64,000 nucleotides of DNA from assembly GCA_003313425.1 (NCBI GenBank), contig NHZP01000026.1, positions 620,001 to 684,000 of the forward strand, read 5' to 3'. Under the pieces are notes generated by a model, which did no database searches, was not told the origin of the DNA, and worked only from the letters and a program-made list of their open reading frames with translations. Origin of the DNA: Pseudopyrenochaeta lycopersici. Lineage: Eukaryota; Ascomycota; Dothideomycetes; Pleosporales; Pseudopyrenochaetaceae. The position numbers and the translations under genes are program-made. Every line of letters begins with the position of its first letter. The first letter of the stretch is position 1. Positions 33,170 to 44,972 of this stretch are shown piece by piece.

Positions 33170-33815
33170 TTGTGGAAGAAATTCTGGGAAAGATCTCCAT
33201 AGTAATAGTGCTATGTAAATACATGATGTAGGATATACTAATAACCATTAAGAGATGTCACTTTACCACTACATTTTCACAATGGTTGCGATATGAGTTG
33301 AGCAATCTACTCCCCTACCATCTCCGGTCTATTCAGCACTCGACTCGCGTAAAGGCAGGCTGCGTTAGTAGCAGAAGGAATGTGTACAACAAGTCTTTCT
33401 TGCAGTAGTAACCCAAGAAAAAGGTGGCTGGGTAAGGGCTTGAATTGTTTAGACAGGCTCCGGGATTTTGTACCATTTGCATCATAGACATACTGTGGCA
33501 TTGATAATGCGTGCTTTGCTTAGTTTTAGCACAGCCCTTTCCCCCCCTCCCCAAGTTCAGCATTTAGCCAGAGACCAGGATTGAGGTTGGTTGACGTCAA
33601 AGGGCGGGGATCGGAACAACAACGGGACGATCAGCTGCAGGTGACAAAGTTGGGAATATCGAAAAGCAAGTTCTCTGAAGGATCTCCGAAACGAGGCCTA
33701 CCCTTGACTTAGCGAACAATTGACAAGATTTAAGAATAGCTTCTCCTCCTTGGAATCGTTTCATCATTCAAAGTGTTCGTTGCTGATCTATGATCCGGAC
33801 GACTTAGCTTTCACA
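33170..33815. other. Intergenic
   Basis: About 650 bases between tandem genes. Contains a short C-run near 33541. No supported gene. Confidence 0.4.
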
Positions 33816-35906
33816 ATGTTGTGTGCCCGTAGCGTTGTCTTGCTCACTACATTGATTACACTTGCTCATGTTTGTGCCTTGCAACATCAAACACATAGGT
33901 TTACAAGCCGAGACAACGACGTCTTGGGATATCAAGCAAATAATTCGCTTCAAGTGGATCTCGGATATGCAATCTATGAAGGTGTAGCTAACGCCTCAAC
34001 GGGCTTGAATACTTTTAAAGGGCAAGAAACCACAACTTCTTGAACTCTCGTCTATTTAAAGCCAATTCCATGGTTGTATTCAATGCTCTTGCTAACCAGA
34101 TACCCAGCATCCGTTTCGCAGCGCCACCTACTGGCTCTCTTCGCTGGCAAGCACCCCAATCTCCAGCTGTGAATCGGTCCTCGGTCCAACCAGCAGCATC
34201 TTTTGGTTCCATTTGCCCCCAGAGCTTCAATGCTGTGCCAGGTAATGCTTTTGTTCTTGGAGACGAAGATTGTTTGTTCTTGAACGTATGGGCTCCTGCA
34301 TACATTGAGAAGGAGGCTTCGTTGCCTGTATTGGTTTGGATCCACGGAGGCGGCTATGGTTTCTACAACGGGCAGCAGGATTTTTCAGAGATCATTGCGA
34401 CGAATAATCATACCTTCATTGGCGTGGGGATTCAGTATCGTGTAGGTCTCCCGTTCCATTTGTTTTGAGAGCATGTTTCAATAACTGATGTGAGACTTAG
34501 CTCGGAGCCTTCGGCTTTTTGTCTTCTGATGAAGTACAGAGAAATGGTGTCGTCAATGCAGGTCTTCTTGATCAACAATTTGCTTTTGAGTGGATTCAGG
34601 AAAATATTGAAAAGTTTGGAGGGGATCCAGAGAGAGTGACGATTTCGGGATTATCAGCCGGCGCAGGAAGCGTTATGCTGCACGATATCGCGTATGGAGG
34701 GACACTTGGAACGAAGCTGTTTTCTCAGGTAAATCGAAGCCCTTTCGTTCTCACGAAACAATGCTCTATGTGTTCCTTATTACTTACATACCTGATTAGT
34801 CCATCACCGCTTCCCCATACCTACCACAACAATACAATTATAACGACTTTCTACCCACACAAGCATACTACGCCTTCGCCACCGCTGCAAACTGTCCACC
34901 TACATACCCATACGGGAACGCTTCCCAAACAGTCTTCCAATGCCTCGTATCCCAGGGCTCAGAAACCCTGCAAAGAGCTTCGAATCTAATCTCCTCATCG
35001 GGTACCTTTGGATCATGGGCATTTCTTCCAGTCACAGATGGTAGTTTCATAGCAGAGATACCTAGCCAAGCCCTCGCTAAACGCAAAGTTAATGGACTGC
35101 GGCAATTGACTGCGAACACAGCAGAAGAGGGACCGGCTTATACACCACAGACTATCGAGACTGAAGGTGATCTTATTGACTGGATTAAAGTCACATTTCC
35201 GCTGATGAGGACGGAAGATGTGCAGACGATCCTGCATTATTACCCCTTTGACAACATCTCCCTGCCTGAAACATATCCCACAGCAGGCGATTCTGGTCTG
35301 GCTTCACCTGTCATGAGTCAGATTGCATCAGGGCACCAACAACGGGCGAATGCCATATTAAGTGAAACAACATTTGTATGCCCATCCTATTGGCTCGCCA
35401 CAGCCTATAATTCTCCTTCGACGGACCACCACTCATGGAAGTATCAATACTCCATCCCCACAGGACTACACGGCTACGATCTAGAAGCGTACTTTGGCCC
35501 CGCACGACGGAACCAAGGGGAGGCTTTCCTCCGCGCATTGATGACAAGCTGGGGAAACTTTGTCCGCTTCGGCAACCCATCAATCTCTTCTTCCATCATA
35601 CGCGGATCGAACTCAACCAACGCATCAACCCCACACCCACTTGAATCGTGGCCCGAATTCTACTTTCCCAACCCTCAGATGGCCAATTTCAATCAGTCAG
35701 GTGGAACGCCATATGAATTCATAGCTGTGCAGACTGTGAATGAAGGACCACTTACTGTAGTAGGAGAAAGGAATAAAACAGTGACGCTGTATAGCGAGCC
35801 GGGGCTGAGAAATGAGTTCAGAATTGTGGATGCGTGGGCATGGGAAGGTGGAAGGGGTTTTAGATGTGATTTCTGGCGAAGTATTGGGGATATAGTCCCA
35901 GGATAG
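33816..35906 (+). CDS. Secreted type-B carboxylesterase/lipase
   Basis: Alpha/beta-hydrolase of the carboxylesterase/cholinesterase family, probably extracellular. Four exons close in frame: 33816-34021, 34108-34441, 34501-34728 and 34800-35906, giving 624 residues. The start MLCARSVVLLTTLITLAHVC is a signal peptide. Intron 1 has a GC donor and AG acceptor; splicing yields NTFKG|IRFAAPPTGSLRW, the family's opening motif. The oxyanion loop is WIHGGGYGFYNGQ. The nucleophile elbow is GLSAGAGSVM with Ser in place. A candidate catalytic His lies in PTGLHGYDLEAYFG. Many N-glycosylation sequons occur in the C-terminal half. Substrate is unknown; lipase, feruloyl-type or polyester activity cannot be told apart. 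Confidence 0.9.
34022..34107 (+). other. GC-AG intron
   Basis: The donor is AAAGG|GCAAGA and the acceptor TACCCAG|CATCC, with a TGCTAAC branch site 20 bases upstream. Only this pairing keeps the frame and restores the conserved KGIRFAAPP motif. Confidence 0.8.
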
Positions 35907-36678
35907 ATTTGGCGAAGGCATATTGTTGACCAGGAAGTTGGTTTTAGACTCTTGAGGTACAACTATGATTGATGGGTTCAATCACACGTTGTCTTGCGGG
36001 ACGAATGATGTTTGGTCGTTGATATGACTAAGTGACTATTAATATTACTATCAGATGTGAATATTCATCCGTTAACACGGTGAAGATGGCCGCGGACAGG
36101 AGCAGATCTTCAAGAGAAGAGTACTTGCCACTATAAAGTGTTGAGCCCAGAAGTCTCACAAGCTCTAGGAACGAGAGTGACTAAGCCAGAAGTGTGCCTA
36201 TGCACAGAGCCATACCAAATGCTAGAACTTCAAAGCCATTAACATAGAATAGTGGGATTGGCTGTGGCTAAATGGAAGATATGATCCTAGGACCAGAGTG
36301 AGCATGTGCTTGCCATTCGTCAATTCTCAAAGCAAGGGACCTTCTCATCTGATTATCAGCCAGTAGAGGCAACGAGAAGACTAGTATACTAGTCCAGTTA
36401 CTGACCATGTTCATTGAATCTGATGGCGACCAACCAAAGGCTCATGAGCCACACGAATGGTGGATCATGATCATCTCATTGCCTTTACCCCGCACAGGTC
36501 TCCTTCCTCATCTGGCAGTCGGATAGCGGCCATGATAAGGTAACTATTTCAACGCTGTACGCAGGTCGAGTCATCCAAATTCTGTCCTTATATTGAACTT
36601 GAAATATCAATCTCACAGATCCAAACTTGTGTGTCGCAATCTCCAATCATTTTCGAAAGCAGATTCCAGCGCAAAAAT
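35907..36678. other. Intergenic with a perfect palindrome
   Basis: About 770 bases between tandem genes. A perfect 16-base palindrome sits at 36379-36394 (listed separately). No supported gene. Confidence 0.4.
36379..36394. repeat. Perfect 16-bp palindrome
   Basis: GACTAGTATACTAGTC equals its own reverse complement. It lies 285 bases upstream of the isochorismatase-like start and could be a dimeric-factor site or chance. Confidence 0.55.
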
Positions 36679-37647
36679 ATGTCCTCCACAATCCCTATTC
36701 AACCACATCGCAAAGCCGTGATAGGCTCGCCTCAGAACTTCTGGCTTCATTCTTCGCAGGCCGGTTTCGACCTCACACACCCACCTACCCCTGTGGCACC
36801 TTTATCAGGACCTAAGCATACGATAAAAACAAATTCGTCACCTATTGCGATTGATGCTTCAAAATCTGCTCTCGTCATAATCGACATGCAAAACTTCTTC
36901 CTTTCCTCTTCACTTGGGAGGAGGAGGGGCGCCGGGCACGCTGCATGTGAGCAATTGATCAAGTATGCAATTCCCGCTGCCAGGAAAGCGGGGATCCGAA
37001 TAGTGTGGCTGAATTGGGGACTCACAGAGCAGGATATCAAAGACATGCCGCCCGCTGTGAAGAGAGCATTTGGATTCTTTGCGATCCCTATTGATGCAGA
37101 GTTCAAGAAAGATGGAGAGGCATTTGAGTTTCATGAGGGCAGTGTAGGCATGGACAGGTTTGGAAAACCCCAAGAGAAGGGAGAAGGAATGTATCGTGGG
37201 TTGGGCGCAGAATCGGGTGAAGTGCAATTGGAGAATGGTACAGTGGTTGATGCTGGAAGACTTTTGATGCGGGATACCTGGAACGCAGCACTTTTCCCAC
37301 CGCTCGACGCCATCTATGAGGAAGGCAAGCAACTACGGGACAAAAACGACGTATGGATCCACAAAGACCGTATGTCGGGATTGTGGGGCGTAAAGACAGA
37401 ATGTGAGGAGTTTCTTGAGCAGGAAGGAATCAGGACATTGTTCTTCGCCGGCGTCAATACGGATCAATGTGTCGGAGGTACTCTGACTGATGCTTTCAAC
37501 AAGGGGTATGACTGTATTCTGTTAAGTGATGGATGCGGGACTACGAGTCCAGCGTCTGCTCAACAATGTTGGGAGTACAATGCAAGTCGGACATTCGGGT
37601 TCTGTACGACGTGTGAAGAGTTTGCAAGTGGGTGTGGGCTCGAATGA
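36679..37647 (+). CDS. Isochorismatase-like cysteine hydrolase
   Basis: Hydrolase of the isochorismatase/nicotinamidase fold; natural substrate unknown. A single exon encodes 322 residues from MSSTIPIQPHRKAVIGSPQN. The frame is open to an earlier ATG at 36631, so the start is uncertain. The catalytic triad is visible: Asp in LVIIDMQNFFLSSS, Lys in VWIHKDRMSGLWG and Cys in FAGVNTDQCVGGTLTDAF. A Cys-containing C-terminus (FCTTCEEFASGCGLE) follows. Some fungal members of this fold act on isochorismate and lower host salicylate; the sequence alone does not show that activity here. There is no signal peptide, so classical secretion is unlikely. Confidence 0.88.
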   Translation: MSSTIPIQPHRKAVIGSPQNFWLHSSQAGFDLTHPPTPVAPLSGPKHTIKTNSSPIAIDASKSALVIIDMQNFFLSSSLGRRRGAGHAACEQLIKYAIPAARKAGIRIVWLNWGLTEQDIKDMPPAVKRAFGFFAIPIDAEFKKDGEAFEFHEGSVGMDRFGKPQEKGEGMYRGLGAESGEVQLENGTVVDAGRLLMRDTWNAALFPPLDAIYEEGKQLRDKNDVWIHKDRMSGLWGVKTECEEFLEQEGIRTLFFAGVNTDQCVGGTLTDAFNKGYDCILLSDGCGTTSPASAQQCWEYNASRTFGFCTTCEEFASGCGLE

Positions 37648-38158
37648 ATCTCTGTACACCAGTGAAGGTCATCATTCTTAAAGATTTAATTTGAATAGTG
37701 CATAGGAAATAGCTTGGTGTTTCGGCCAGAAGACTTGTGTAGTGACTCTGTAGCAGTCGAATGTGAAGTAGGCATCATAACCCAGAGATTGGAACCGCAT
37801 ACCGCGTCAAATATTTAATCTTGGATTTCTTAATAGACCATCTGTGTTGCGGGAATTCAGGACTCAGGTCGCGGATATGCCCTGCTCTTTCGAACGCATG
37901 TGCGAATTCCTTGGCCATCAATGTAGAGGTGAAATTTGATGTCTGCGCTGAGTGGTAGGAGTGTAGTAGGAACAGCTTTGTTCCAACACGCCCAACTTAT
38001 CGCTGTGTCTTCTCTCTATAAATTCCTTTGCCTTGGACAATTTGCAGCCCCTGTTGGGAAAATGCTTGAGGATATTGGTTCTGTGAGTCGTGTCTACTGG
38101 GCAGGCTGTTGAATGAGCTTGCTGGGAAGGACACAGGGTATCCATGGCTCCAAGTAGC
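37648..38158. other. Convergent intergenic stretch
   Basis: About 510 bases between convergent stops. An 82-codon minus-strand frame lies here but shows no motif. No supported gene. Confidence 0.4.
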
Positions 38159-38797
38159 TCATCCATCCATCTGATTCAGGGAGTCTTCCTTGCGGTCCAA
38201 GTGACACATGGCCAATATCAATCTCTCCGCCTCATCTCCAAACCCAGTATCTCCTATGTACCCCAACTTCCCTAGTCCAACTCTTCCATACGTCGCATAA
38301 GCATTAGCCGTAGTACTCGGATCAAAAGCGTGGTATACCAGCTGTTCATGGGCAACACCACTCAAGAAAAGAGCGTCTGCAAAGAATGACGGTACCAAGC
38401 TCTCGGTTCGGATCATATTAGTGTCGACTGAGACTAGTTTTGCCTCGTGCTGTGCGTTCTTGCCAGCCCGCCAGCGGAGGTTGAAAATTTTGAAGAAGTT
38501 ATCTAGGTCTTCTGGTTCAACCGCTGCTGCGAAAAGTCCCATACACACTGTGGTACAGCCGTGCTTGGTGTACTCGACAAGTGCATCCAAGATGGGCTTG
38601 CTCTCTACCATTGTTATCACAGGATCGGTGACAAGAATTATGTTTGGCCAGCCAGCATGAATCCAGTGTAGGGCATCCTCAGTTGTGAGAGACTCGTGAA
38701 CGGCTGCGCGAGACAGCAATTTTGGGGATAGATGCTCGTAAAGCTGGCGAGAAGAAAAGGAGAAGCCCTCGAAAGAAAGGACTAAAACGTTCGGCAT
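38159..38797 (-). CDS. Conserved fungal protein, Rossmann-like, unknown
   Basis: A single exon encodes 212 residues from MPNVLVLSFEGFSFSSRQLY. The frame is open upstream to 38920, but MPNVLVLSFEG looks like a first beta strand and is the better start. Alternating strands and helices (IILVTDPVITMVESKPILDA, GCTTVCMGLFAAAVEPEDLD) suggest an alpha/beta, class-I-amidotransferase-like fold, though no catalytic Cys-His pair is convincing. A Gly-rich end (GRVGLGKLGYIGDTGFGDEA) resembles the closing motif of ThuA/GATase-like proteins. No signal peptide or membrane segment. Function unknown. Confidence 0.75.
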   Translation of the reverse strand: MPNVLVLSFEGFSFSSRQLYEHLSPKLLSRAAVHESLTTEDALHWIHAGWPNIILVTDPVITMVESKPILDALVEYTKHGCTTVCMGLFAAAVEPEDLDNFFKIFNLRWRAGKNAQHEAKLVSVDTNMIRTESLVPSFFADALFLSGVAHEQLVYHAFDPSTTANAYATYGRVGLGKLGYIGDTGFGDEAERLILAMCHLDRKEDSLNQMDG

Positions 38798-39245
38798 CGC
38801 TGAATCTTCATACAACTGTATTTTGCTCAGATGACATGGATGAGCCTTCTCCCCGCGTAAGTAGGAGCAGATCGAAAAAGTGCGAGTGTGCGGTGATGCG
38901 AGGAGAAGCGAGAAGAGCAACAGGATGGGCGCAATTTACGGTGCACCTGCGTCACATATTCACACAGTGTTACACAGCATATGTGTATAAATTCCTCGAC
39001 CCGAATTATCTCCATTCTACTCGATCACGTTGTGTGTGCCTGTGCACTAGAAAACTCACGAGGTAGAGCAGGGGTACTAACGGCCGACTTTGACGATGTC
39101 ATTTCTGCCAAGGCCGGGTTGTCGACGCCTCGGCTAACCGCAAGACGAGCTCCGATGCTATCCCCCACCCTTGCCTCTTCAGTCTACGAACTGTCAGTCC
39201 TTCTCCTACATTTGTACCGACGAATCGAGGAGGCAACAACACACA
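38798..39245. other. Divergent promoter
   Basis: About 450 bases between the unknown Rossmann-like gene (minus) and ETF beta (plus). C/T-rich just before 39246. Nothing else supported. Confidence 0.4.
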
Positions 39246-40165
39246 ATGTCAGGCCTGAGGATATTAGTGCCCGTTAAGCGGGTCATTGACTATGCAGTAA
39301 GTTTATTTGACATCTTTTGAAGCTCTACCTAGGCGATTAGTACCGCCTTAAGAGTCGCAAAATGGATACGCATTGCGCATGAGTTGGCTGCTCTTTTTTT
39401 TTAAAAGAAAATAGAAGCTGATACAATGACCAGGTCAAACCCCGCGTCAACCGCGCCCAAACCGCCGTTGAAACCGCAAACGTAAAACACTCCATGAATC
39501 CCTTCGACGAGCTCTCTATCGAGGAAGCAGTACGCATGCGCGAGCAGAAAGCCCACCACTCAAGTGCCCCCAAAGTTGAGGAGATTGTTGCCTTTAGTGC
39601 TGGCCCGCCCAAGTCACAAGATATTCTGCGCACCGCAATGGCAATGGGAGCGGACCGAGGCATACATGTTGTTGTCGAGGAAAAGGACGCCTTGGAACCA
39701 TTGGGTGTTGCCAAACTACTCAAGAAGGTAGTTGATGAGCAGAAGAGCAATCTCGTAATATTGGGCAAACAATCCATCGACGATGACGCCGGCCAAACTG
39801 GACAAATGCTTGCTGGCCTGCTCAACTGGCCTCAAGCCACCCAAGCGTCCAAGGTCACTATCAAGGACCAAACGGTCGAAGTGGTGCAAGAAGTGGACGG
39901 TGGTGTGCAAACAATCAAGGCGAAGCTGCCTATGGTCATCACAACGGATCTTCGACTCAACGAACCCCGGTACGCAAGTCTGCCGAACATTATGAAGGCG
40001 AAGAAGAAGAAGCTAGATAAGAAGCAACTCAAGGACTACGGCCTGGATACAGAACTCCGGTTGAAGACCGTGAAGGTTACGGAACCACCGGCGCGGAAGG
40101 GTGGTGTTAAGGTTGATGATGTGGATGGCATGATTAGCAAGTTGAAGGAATTGGGAGCACTATAG
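39246..40165 (+). CDS. etfB: Electron transfer flavoprotein beta subunit
   Basis: Mitochondrial-matrix partner of ETF alpha. It carries electrons from acyl-CoA and other dehydrogenases to ETF-ubiquinone oxidoreductase and binds the structural AMP. Two exons: 39246-39296 and 39434-40165, giving 260 residues. The start MSGLRILVPVKRVIDYA|VKP is the canonical ETFB N-terminus. The intron between (137 nt) is long for this window and contains a T9 run. Conserved blocks include SMNPFDELSIEEAVRMRE, LGKQSIDDDAGQTGQMLAGL and the recognition loop RLNEPRYASLPNIMKAKKKK, whose Leu anchors the dehydrogenases. Length equals that of the human protein. Convergent with FHIP, 205 bases apart. Confidence 0.95.
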
Positions 40166-40370
40166 AGCGGTATTAAAAAAAGAGGCCTCTTGTTAATTTT
40201 ATGTTGATGTTGAACTCAAAAAAACTTTATAGTGGGCACCGTTCACAACAACGCGCCCTGTGAGATTATACGCACGTGATGATGAGCTCAATGCACAACA
40301 AGGATGGGGTATATTTCGCTACGCATCTATTACAAAATAGGAAGTGCAATAACTCCAGGAAGCTGCGTCA

Positions 40371-43240
40371 TCAAGCATACTTCACTTCGTTGAACAAGCT
40401 GGCCCTAACCTGCATTAATGCAGCCATTTCCAGGACAAAATTCTGGAGTATTACCACATTCGTGATAATATGCATGAGGCTAGCTTCTCTAGTATCGTCC
40501 TCTTCTTCCTCAGGCTCAGCCGTATCATCAGAGTCTTTTGGTGGTGGCTGATACTTTGACAGTAGCACTTCCACTGTCTGCGACCCAGCTGGTCGACGGA
40601 AGCGAATTCGTCTCTTATAGAACTCTGCATTTTTCAAGCCAGCGATGTTGGCGTCTATGTCCGAGAATAGAGTAGTCTGTCGCTTCGAAGCGTGTGGTGC
40701 TGGTAAAGGTGACAGAGCCCGCGATGGCGAGCCAACAATGGTCTGTCCTCCCAATCTCGATGGAGCAGGTGACGTTGCTGGTGTATTCTTGGATTCGGAC
40801 AGAGCTTCCTTCCTCCCTCTAGGAGATTGCGTTCTCGAAGGCGTTGCCGAACTGTCCAAGACATGCTTCGGGATCTGTGGCGTCCAAGTTCCGGCAGGCG
40901 TGTCGGACGGTTGTCGAACAGGCTTGGGCTGCGGCGTCGACATCTTCATTGCATCATTCATCTCATCATGAAAGCGGAACGCATTCTTGCGGTGAGCTAC
41001 GTGATCATCCCAGTCCAGAATATCGCCACGAAGAGCCTCAACCTGCGCTTGGAGTTGCTGTAGACAGGCCAGGAGTTGTGGTGTAGCCGAAGGACTCCAT
41101 GTTGGAAGTCTTTCAGCCATGTACATAGCGCGCATGTTCTCGCTAGAAAATTGTGTAGGTTCCGGACCGGCATCTTCGAAGTGATAGTCCGCGGGATCAA
41201 CTGATAGCCAGCCCTCCAGGCGAAGCTGTGAGCAGGTTCCAAGGCTGATGATTACCTCAGTAAGAGCAAGGTTTGTCTCGATATCGTTTGTGAGAAAACC
41301 GAGCAGTAGCTCAATGATAGATTGGAAGAGTGGATCTTCGGGAAGCAGGTAGTGCGGGTCGACATCCCTGGCCGCGGGCTCTACTGAGTCGAAATATCCC
41401 GGGCTTTTCGGAGAGGTTGGAGGCAAGGCAATAGTCTTCAACGAGCAAGGATGACTCTCTAGTGCACTCAGGGTGTCTTTCAGATAGTTGTCATAGGCAT
41501 CGTCGACACCATCCATGCCGGCCAAGTCGATAGCAAGATTTATGTAGCTCTCAAGCTCGATATTCAGAGAGCCAACCGTTCGATGAGGCTCCTTATGATG
41601 TATATGCATTACTTTGACAAGGGAGCCAAGGGCATACCCATGGTTTTTGCCGAGTATGACAGTCGTCAGCTTCAATGCAGCGATCACAGTTTGAGGGTTC
41701 CTTGAGGCTGTGCTCCCCAGAACAAGATCGACTAAATTGAATAGCGACGGGTTCAGTCGGTCATCTTCTTTATCTGGAGCATTCAGAAGGATGAGGGACT
41801 GGCGTCTTTTCACCGCAGCAGGTGACCGGGGCATTTTGGGTGATGATGCTGTGTAGTCTAAGAGCGCAAGCAGATATTGAAGGATCATGTGTACGAGTTC
41901 CGGGTGATCAAGAGCGTCAAGAATGCGACGAAGGTATGTGAGAACTGCAACAGCAGAGCCACCGTCGGCATCCGATGATTCCAATAGCGAGGGGTATCTG
42001 TGAAAATTAGCGTGAACATCAAAGTGCCGAAATGGTGAAGGCTGACAATAGTTGCTGAAGGAATAAGATTTGAAAGTGATCAATCAGTGTATGTCGGACG
42101 TCGGTGGATCGGCAATGCTCAAGAACATCCTGCCAAAAAGTAAGGTATGACAGGAAAGTAACGAGGTGACTCTGAAAGTCGTCGCCAAAGAAGCTTTCGG
42201 CCTGTGGATTCGCTTTCATTTCGGAGTAATCAGATAACGACAGAATCAGGGGCAGACCCTGATCTGGATGCAGGATCGAAAGTTTCCTGAATGCTGTTAG
42301 ATATAGATACGCTGCATCAGGTGAAAGACATGGTCGCACCTGCTTAGCTGGCTGTACAGAGCCCCCAACCCAGTAGCCATGAGTGTAGGAAGGTCGCTTT
42401 CAACAATCCACTGCTCCAACGTCATCGATTTGGATGCCGACTCAAAAATGTATAGCAAACCAGTGCGCGCAAAGTCTCCAATTCGGCCTTCGTGGTGGAC
42501 GTGGTCAATGAGCTGATAGCACAACGGGAAGTCCTCCTTCTGTGTGACACCTGCGAAGTCAACCTTGTGGTTCACTACCCGACCATTAGAGTCTGCAGGT
42601 GCGGTGGTAAACCAAACTGGTAGTATCTCTGGTTGCAGTCTGATTTTGGCAGCGATCCCGAATAGCAGCTCTACGATATCCGCCTCTATGTCTTCTCCCA
42701 CCCCCATGCTACCCGATCCGATTGTGCGATTGACAAAGTTCATGAGAGAAACTGCGAAGACATCATTCTCAAGGAAGTCCTCTTCTTCGCTGTCAATGAG
42801 GGCATTGTAGAAGGCGACTGCATCTCTGACCATGCCTTCGTCGTGTGACGTCGCAGCAATCTTCGAGACTGCTGTGTATATTTGCTGTGCTGCTGCGAAC
42901 TGTAGGCACATGTGCGGTGCCGGCGATCGGGACTCATCGTTGAGTATCGCGGTGAGACTTTGGAGAGCACCGCGGATGTTCCCCAAGGCCTCGCGGTCGT
43001 GTGCGAGGTTCGTGGACTTTTGCCATGATTGCTGCCACTATATCAGCGACTGCAAGGCCATGTGAATGACTGAGCTTGTCATACCAGGACTTGGTTGTAT
43101 CGCTGCCGGAAGCGTGTCAGACGCTGCTGTGGGTTGTTTGGCGCGGCCTGCTTCTTCTGGGACCCGCCGAGTAGCCTCACCCACTTCTGAAATCAGTAAC
43201 TAGACACGCTTTGAACACACGACATACATACGAAGTCCAT
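40371..43240 (-). CDS. FHF-complex Hook-interacting protein FHIP (RAI16-like)
   Basis: Links early endosomes, through Hook and FTS, to dynein for long-distance hyphal transport. Five exons close in frame on the minus strand: 43240-43232 (only 9 nt, MDF), 43186-43085, 43037-42340, 42286-42047 and 41997-40371, giving 891 residues. The N-terminus reads MDF|KWVRLLGGSQKK, then NPQQRLTRFRQRYNQVLWQQ. The helical RAI16/FHIP domain runs from about 55 to 560 with LSILHPDQGLPLILSLSDYS, VLTYLRRILDALDHPELVHM and LSVDPADYHFED. A Ser/Pro-rich region follows, and the C-terminal helix ILQNFVLEMAALMQVRASLF is well conserved in fungal relatives. Intron 4 has a weak GTCAGC donor; intron 3 uses CATTCAG, not the upstream CTAACAG, which would shift the frame. 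Confidence 0.92.
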
Positions 43241-44972
43241 GTAGAAATCTATTCACCCCGCATCGGGGCGGTGTACCGGTACGTGGGGTTCAATGGGGGG
43301 TTGTCGGACTTATGTCGACGCGGGACGCGTTGAGGTGGAGCAGCTCAGGCTCGAAACGACTCATGTTGCATTCATCCCGGTTAAGCAGGAACAGCTAACG
43401 TTCTGTCTTCTCACCCACACTACATTAAGATGATAATTTGATTCGAACTCAAACCATAGGATACATCTTGACCAAAATATTGGAGAGACATTATACCACC
43501 ACCCAAAACGCAAGCTGCTGCGCGTCACTGTTGTCGCTTAGATACCTGCTTCTGTTGTAGCGCATCCTCACCTTGCAGATCGTGAAACAAAGCCCAGGTC
43601 GACTGCGACTGTGCACACACATCATTCACCGGATTGAGGGACGACCAGTCATCAACTAGACTACGCATAGTGGGCTGGAATACGCCATAGACAGGTAAAG
43701 AGCATATAAATCTTCATACATCCTCCGGAAATATGCAGCATCATTGATTGGGATCAACATCGAGCGGGTGGGCTCCACTACTCAACTATACGGCACAGCA
43801 AGCTGTTATTTGAGAAGATTTGGGTGTCTATGAGCTATGTTTTTAGACAGAGTATCGACCGAGTCTTCATCTTGTAGTCGTGCTCTTTATCACTATACCA
43901 AGCTTGTATTGTTTGAGCTCGCATGATCACTGAGGTCATGATACACACGCTTGCGCACTACAACAGATGCTCTTATCTTCACTGCTGTACCCAACGGTCC
44001 AGTTGGGCCAGCATGCACATATATTGGAATTACAATAGTGCGTTCCTTCCCTAGCTAGTTCGAGCTGCGAACTTGTTGGGCTAATGAACACAACAGAATA
44101 CAACATTATGAATTGTGAAACGAAGGATAGTGGCCTAATTATTCTCATTGGCTGATTGGATTCTTTTTTGGGTCAGTTTTAAGTAATACACCCAAGGCTG
44201 GTCCGATGTGTCTCGGTTATCCCGATGTTCACTATATTACGATACATAACGATGTCGTTTACAAATAACATCGTTCTTCGCAATACTTCCATCTACATTT
44301 TGAAATATCTTGCTGCCCATGATCTTCGTAAAGTCCATAACACAGTCGTTGGTGGCGATCTGTTGCTCTCGTGAAGAGCAAGTGGCCTTAGTAAACTGAA
44401 CGGAAATCCTGAAACCAATCATTTCAATTATAATCACTCTTCTCATACCCCCCTGCAGATGACCAGAGACAAATACAGGTAAGGGGAAAATTTGAGGGCA
44501 CCAATAGAAGCATGTGTGAACGAAACTAGGCTGCAATGATCGTTGTACCACTAGCGTGGACCACGTCTTCAGCCTTGTGACTGCCACCTCAGCTTCTTGT
44601 CCAAACCAGGTTCCTCTTCTTATAATGAACCGTTTCAAAGCTATGTGTACTCTTAAATCCTCACTTCTCCCAAAACACAGCCGGAAATGCCCCTTAATTG
44701 GATATAGAAGTTCCTCAGCACTTTGATGATTATATTGCCTTTCCATTTCCGGTCGCATCCTCCATTTACACATTCCTAACCCCACACCCTTACGACGAAC
44801 AGACACACAACCTAAGCAAGTGTCGCTGCTACTATATTAGATGTCAATAGATCACTTTGAGACATCTCCAATTTTGACTGACTTTCTCGCAGCAACAACA
44901 ATAACATTCCTTGAAGATATACAGCCTTAGACGTGCCACCAATGCACCATAATGCCAGCCTGAACAACGACT
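43241..44972. other. 1.7-kb gene desert between FHIP and the RBR ligase
   Basis: Divergent intergenic stretch, rather A/T-rich. A 189-codon minus-strand frame (44806-44237) is the longest, but it has no domain, no relatives I recognise and a composition unlike the neighbours. I see no transposon ends. Most likely non-coding. Confidence 0.4.

Noticed and set aside
44237..44806. 189-codon minus-strand frame in the desert before the RBR gene
   Set aside because: No recognisable domain, odd composition and no splice-linked partners; probably chance.
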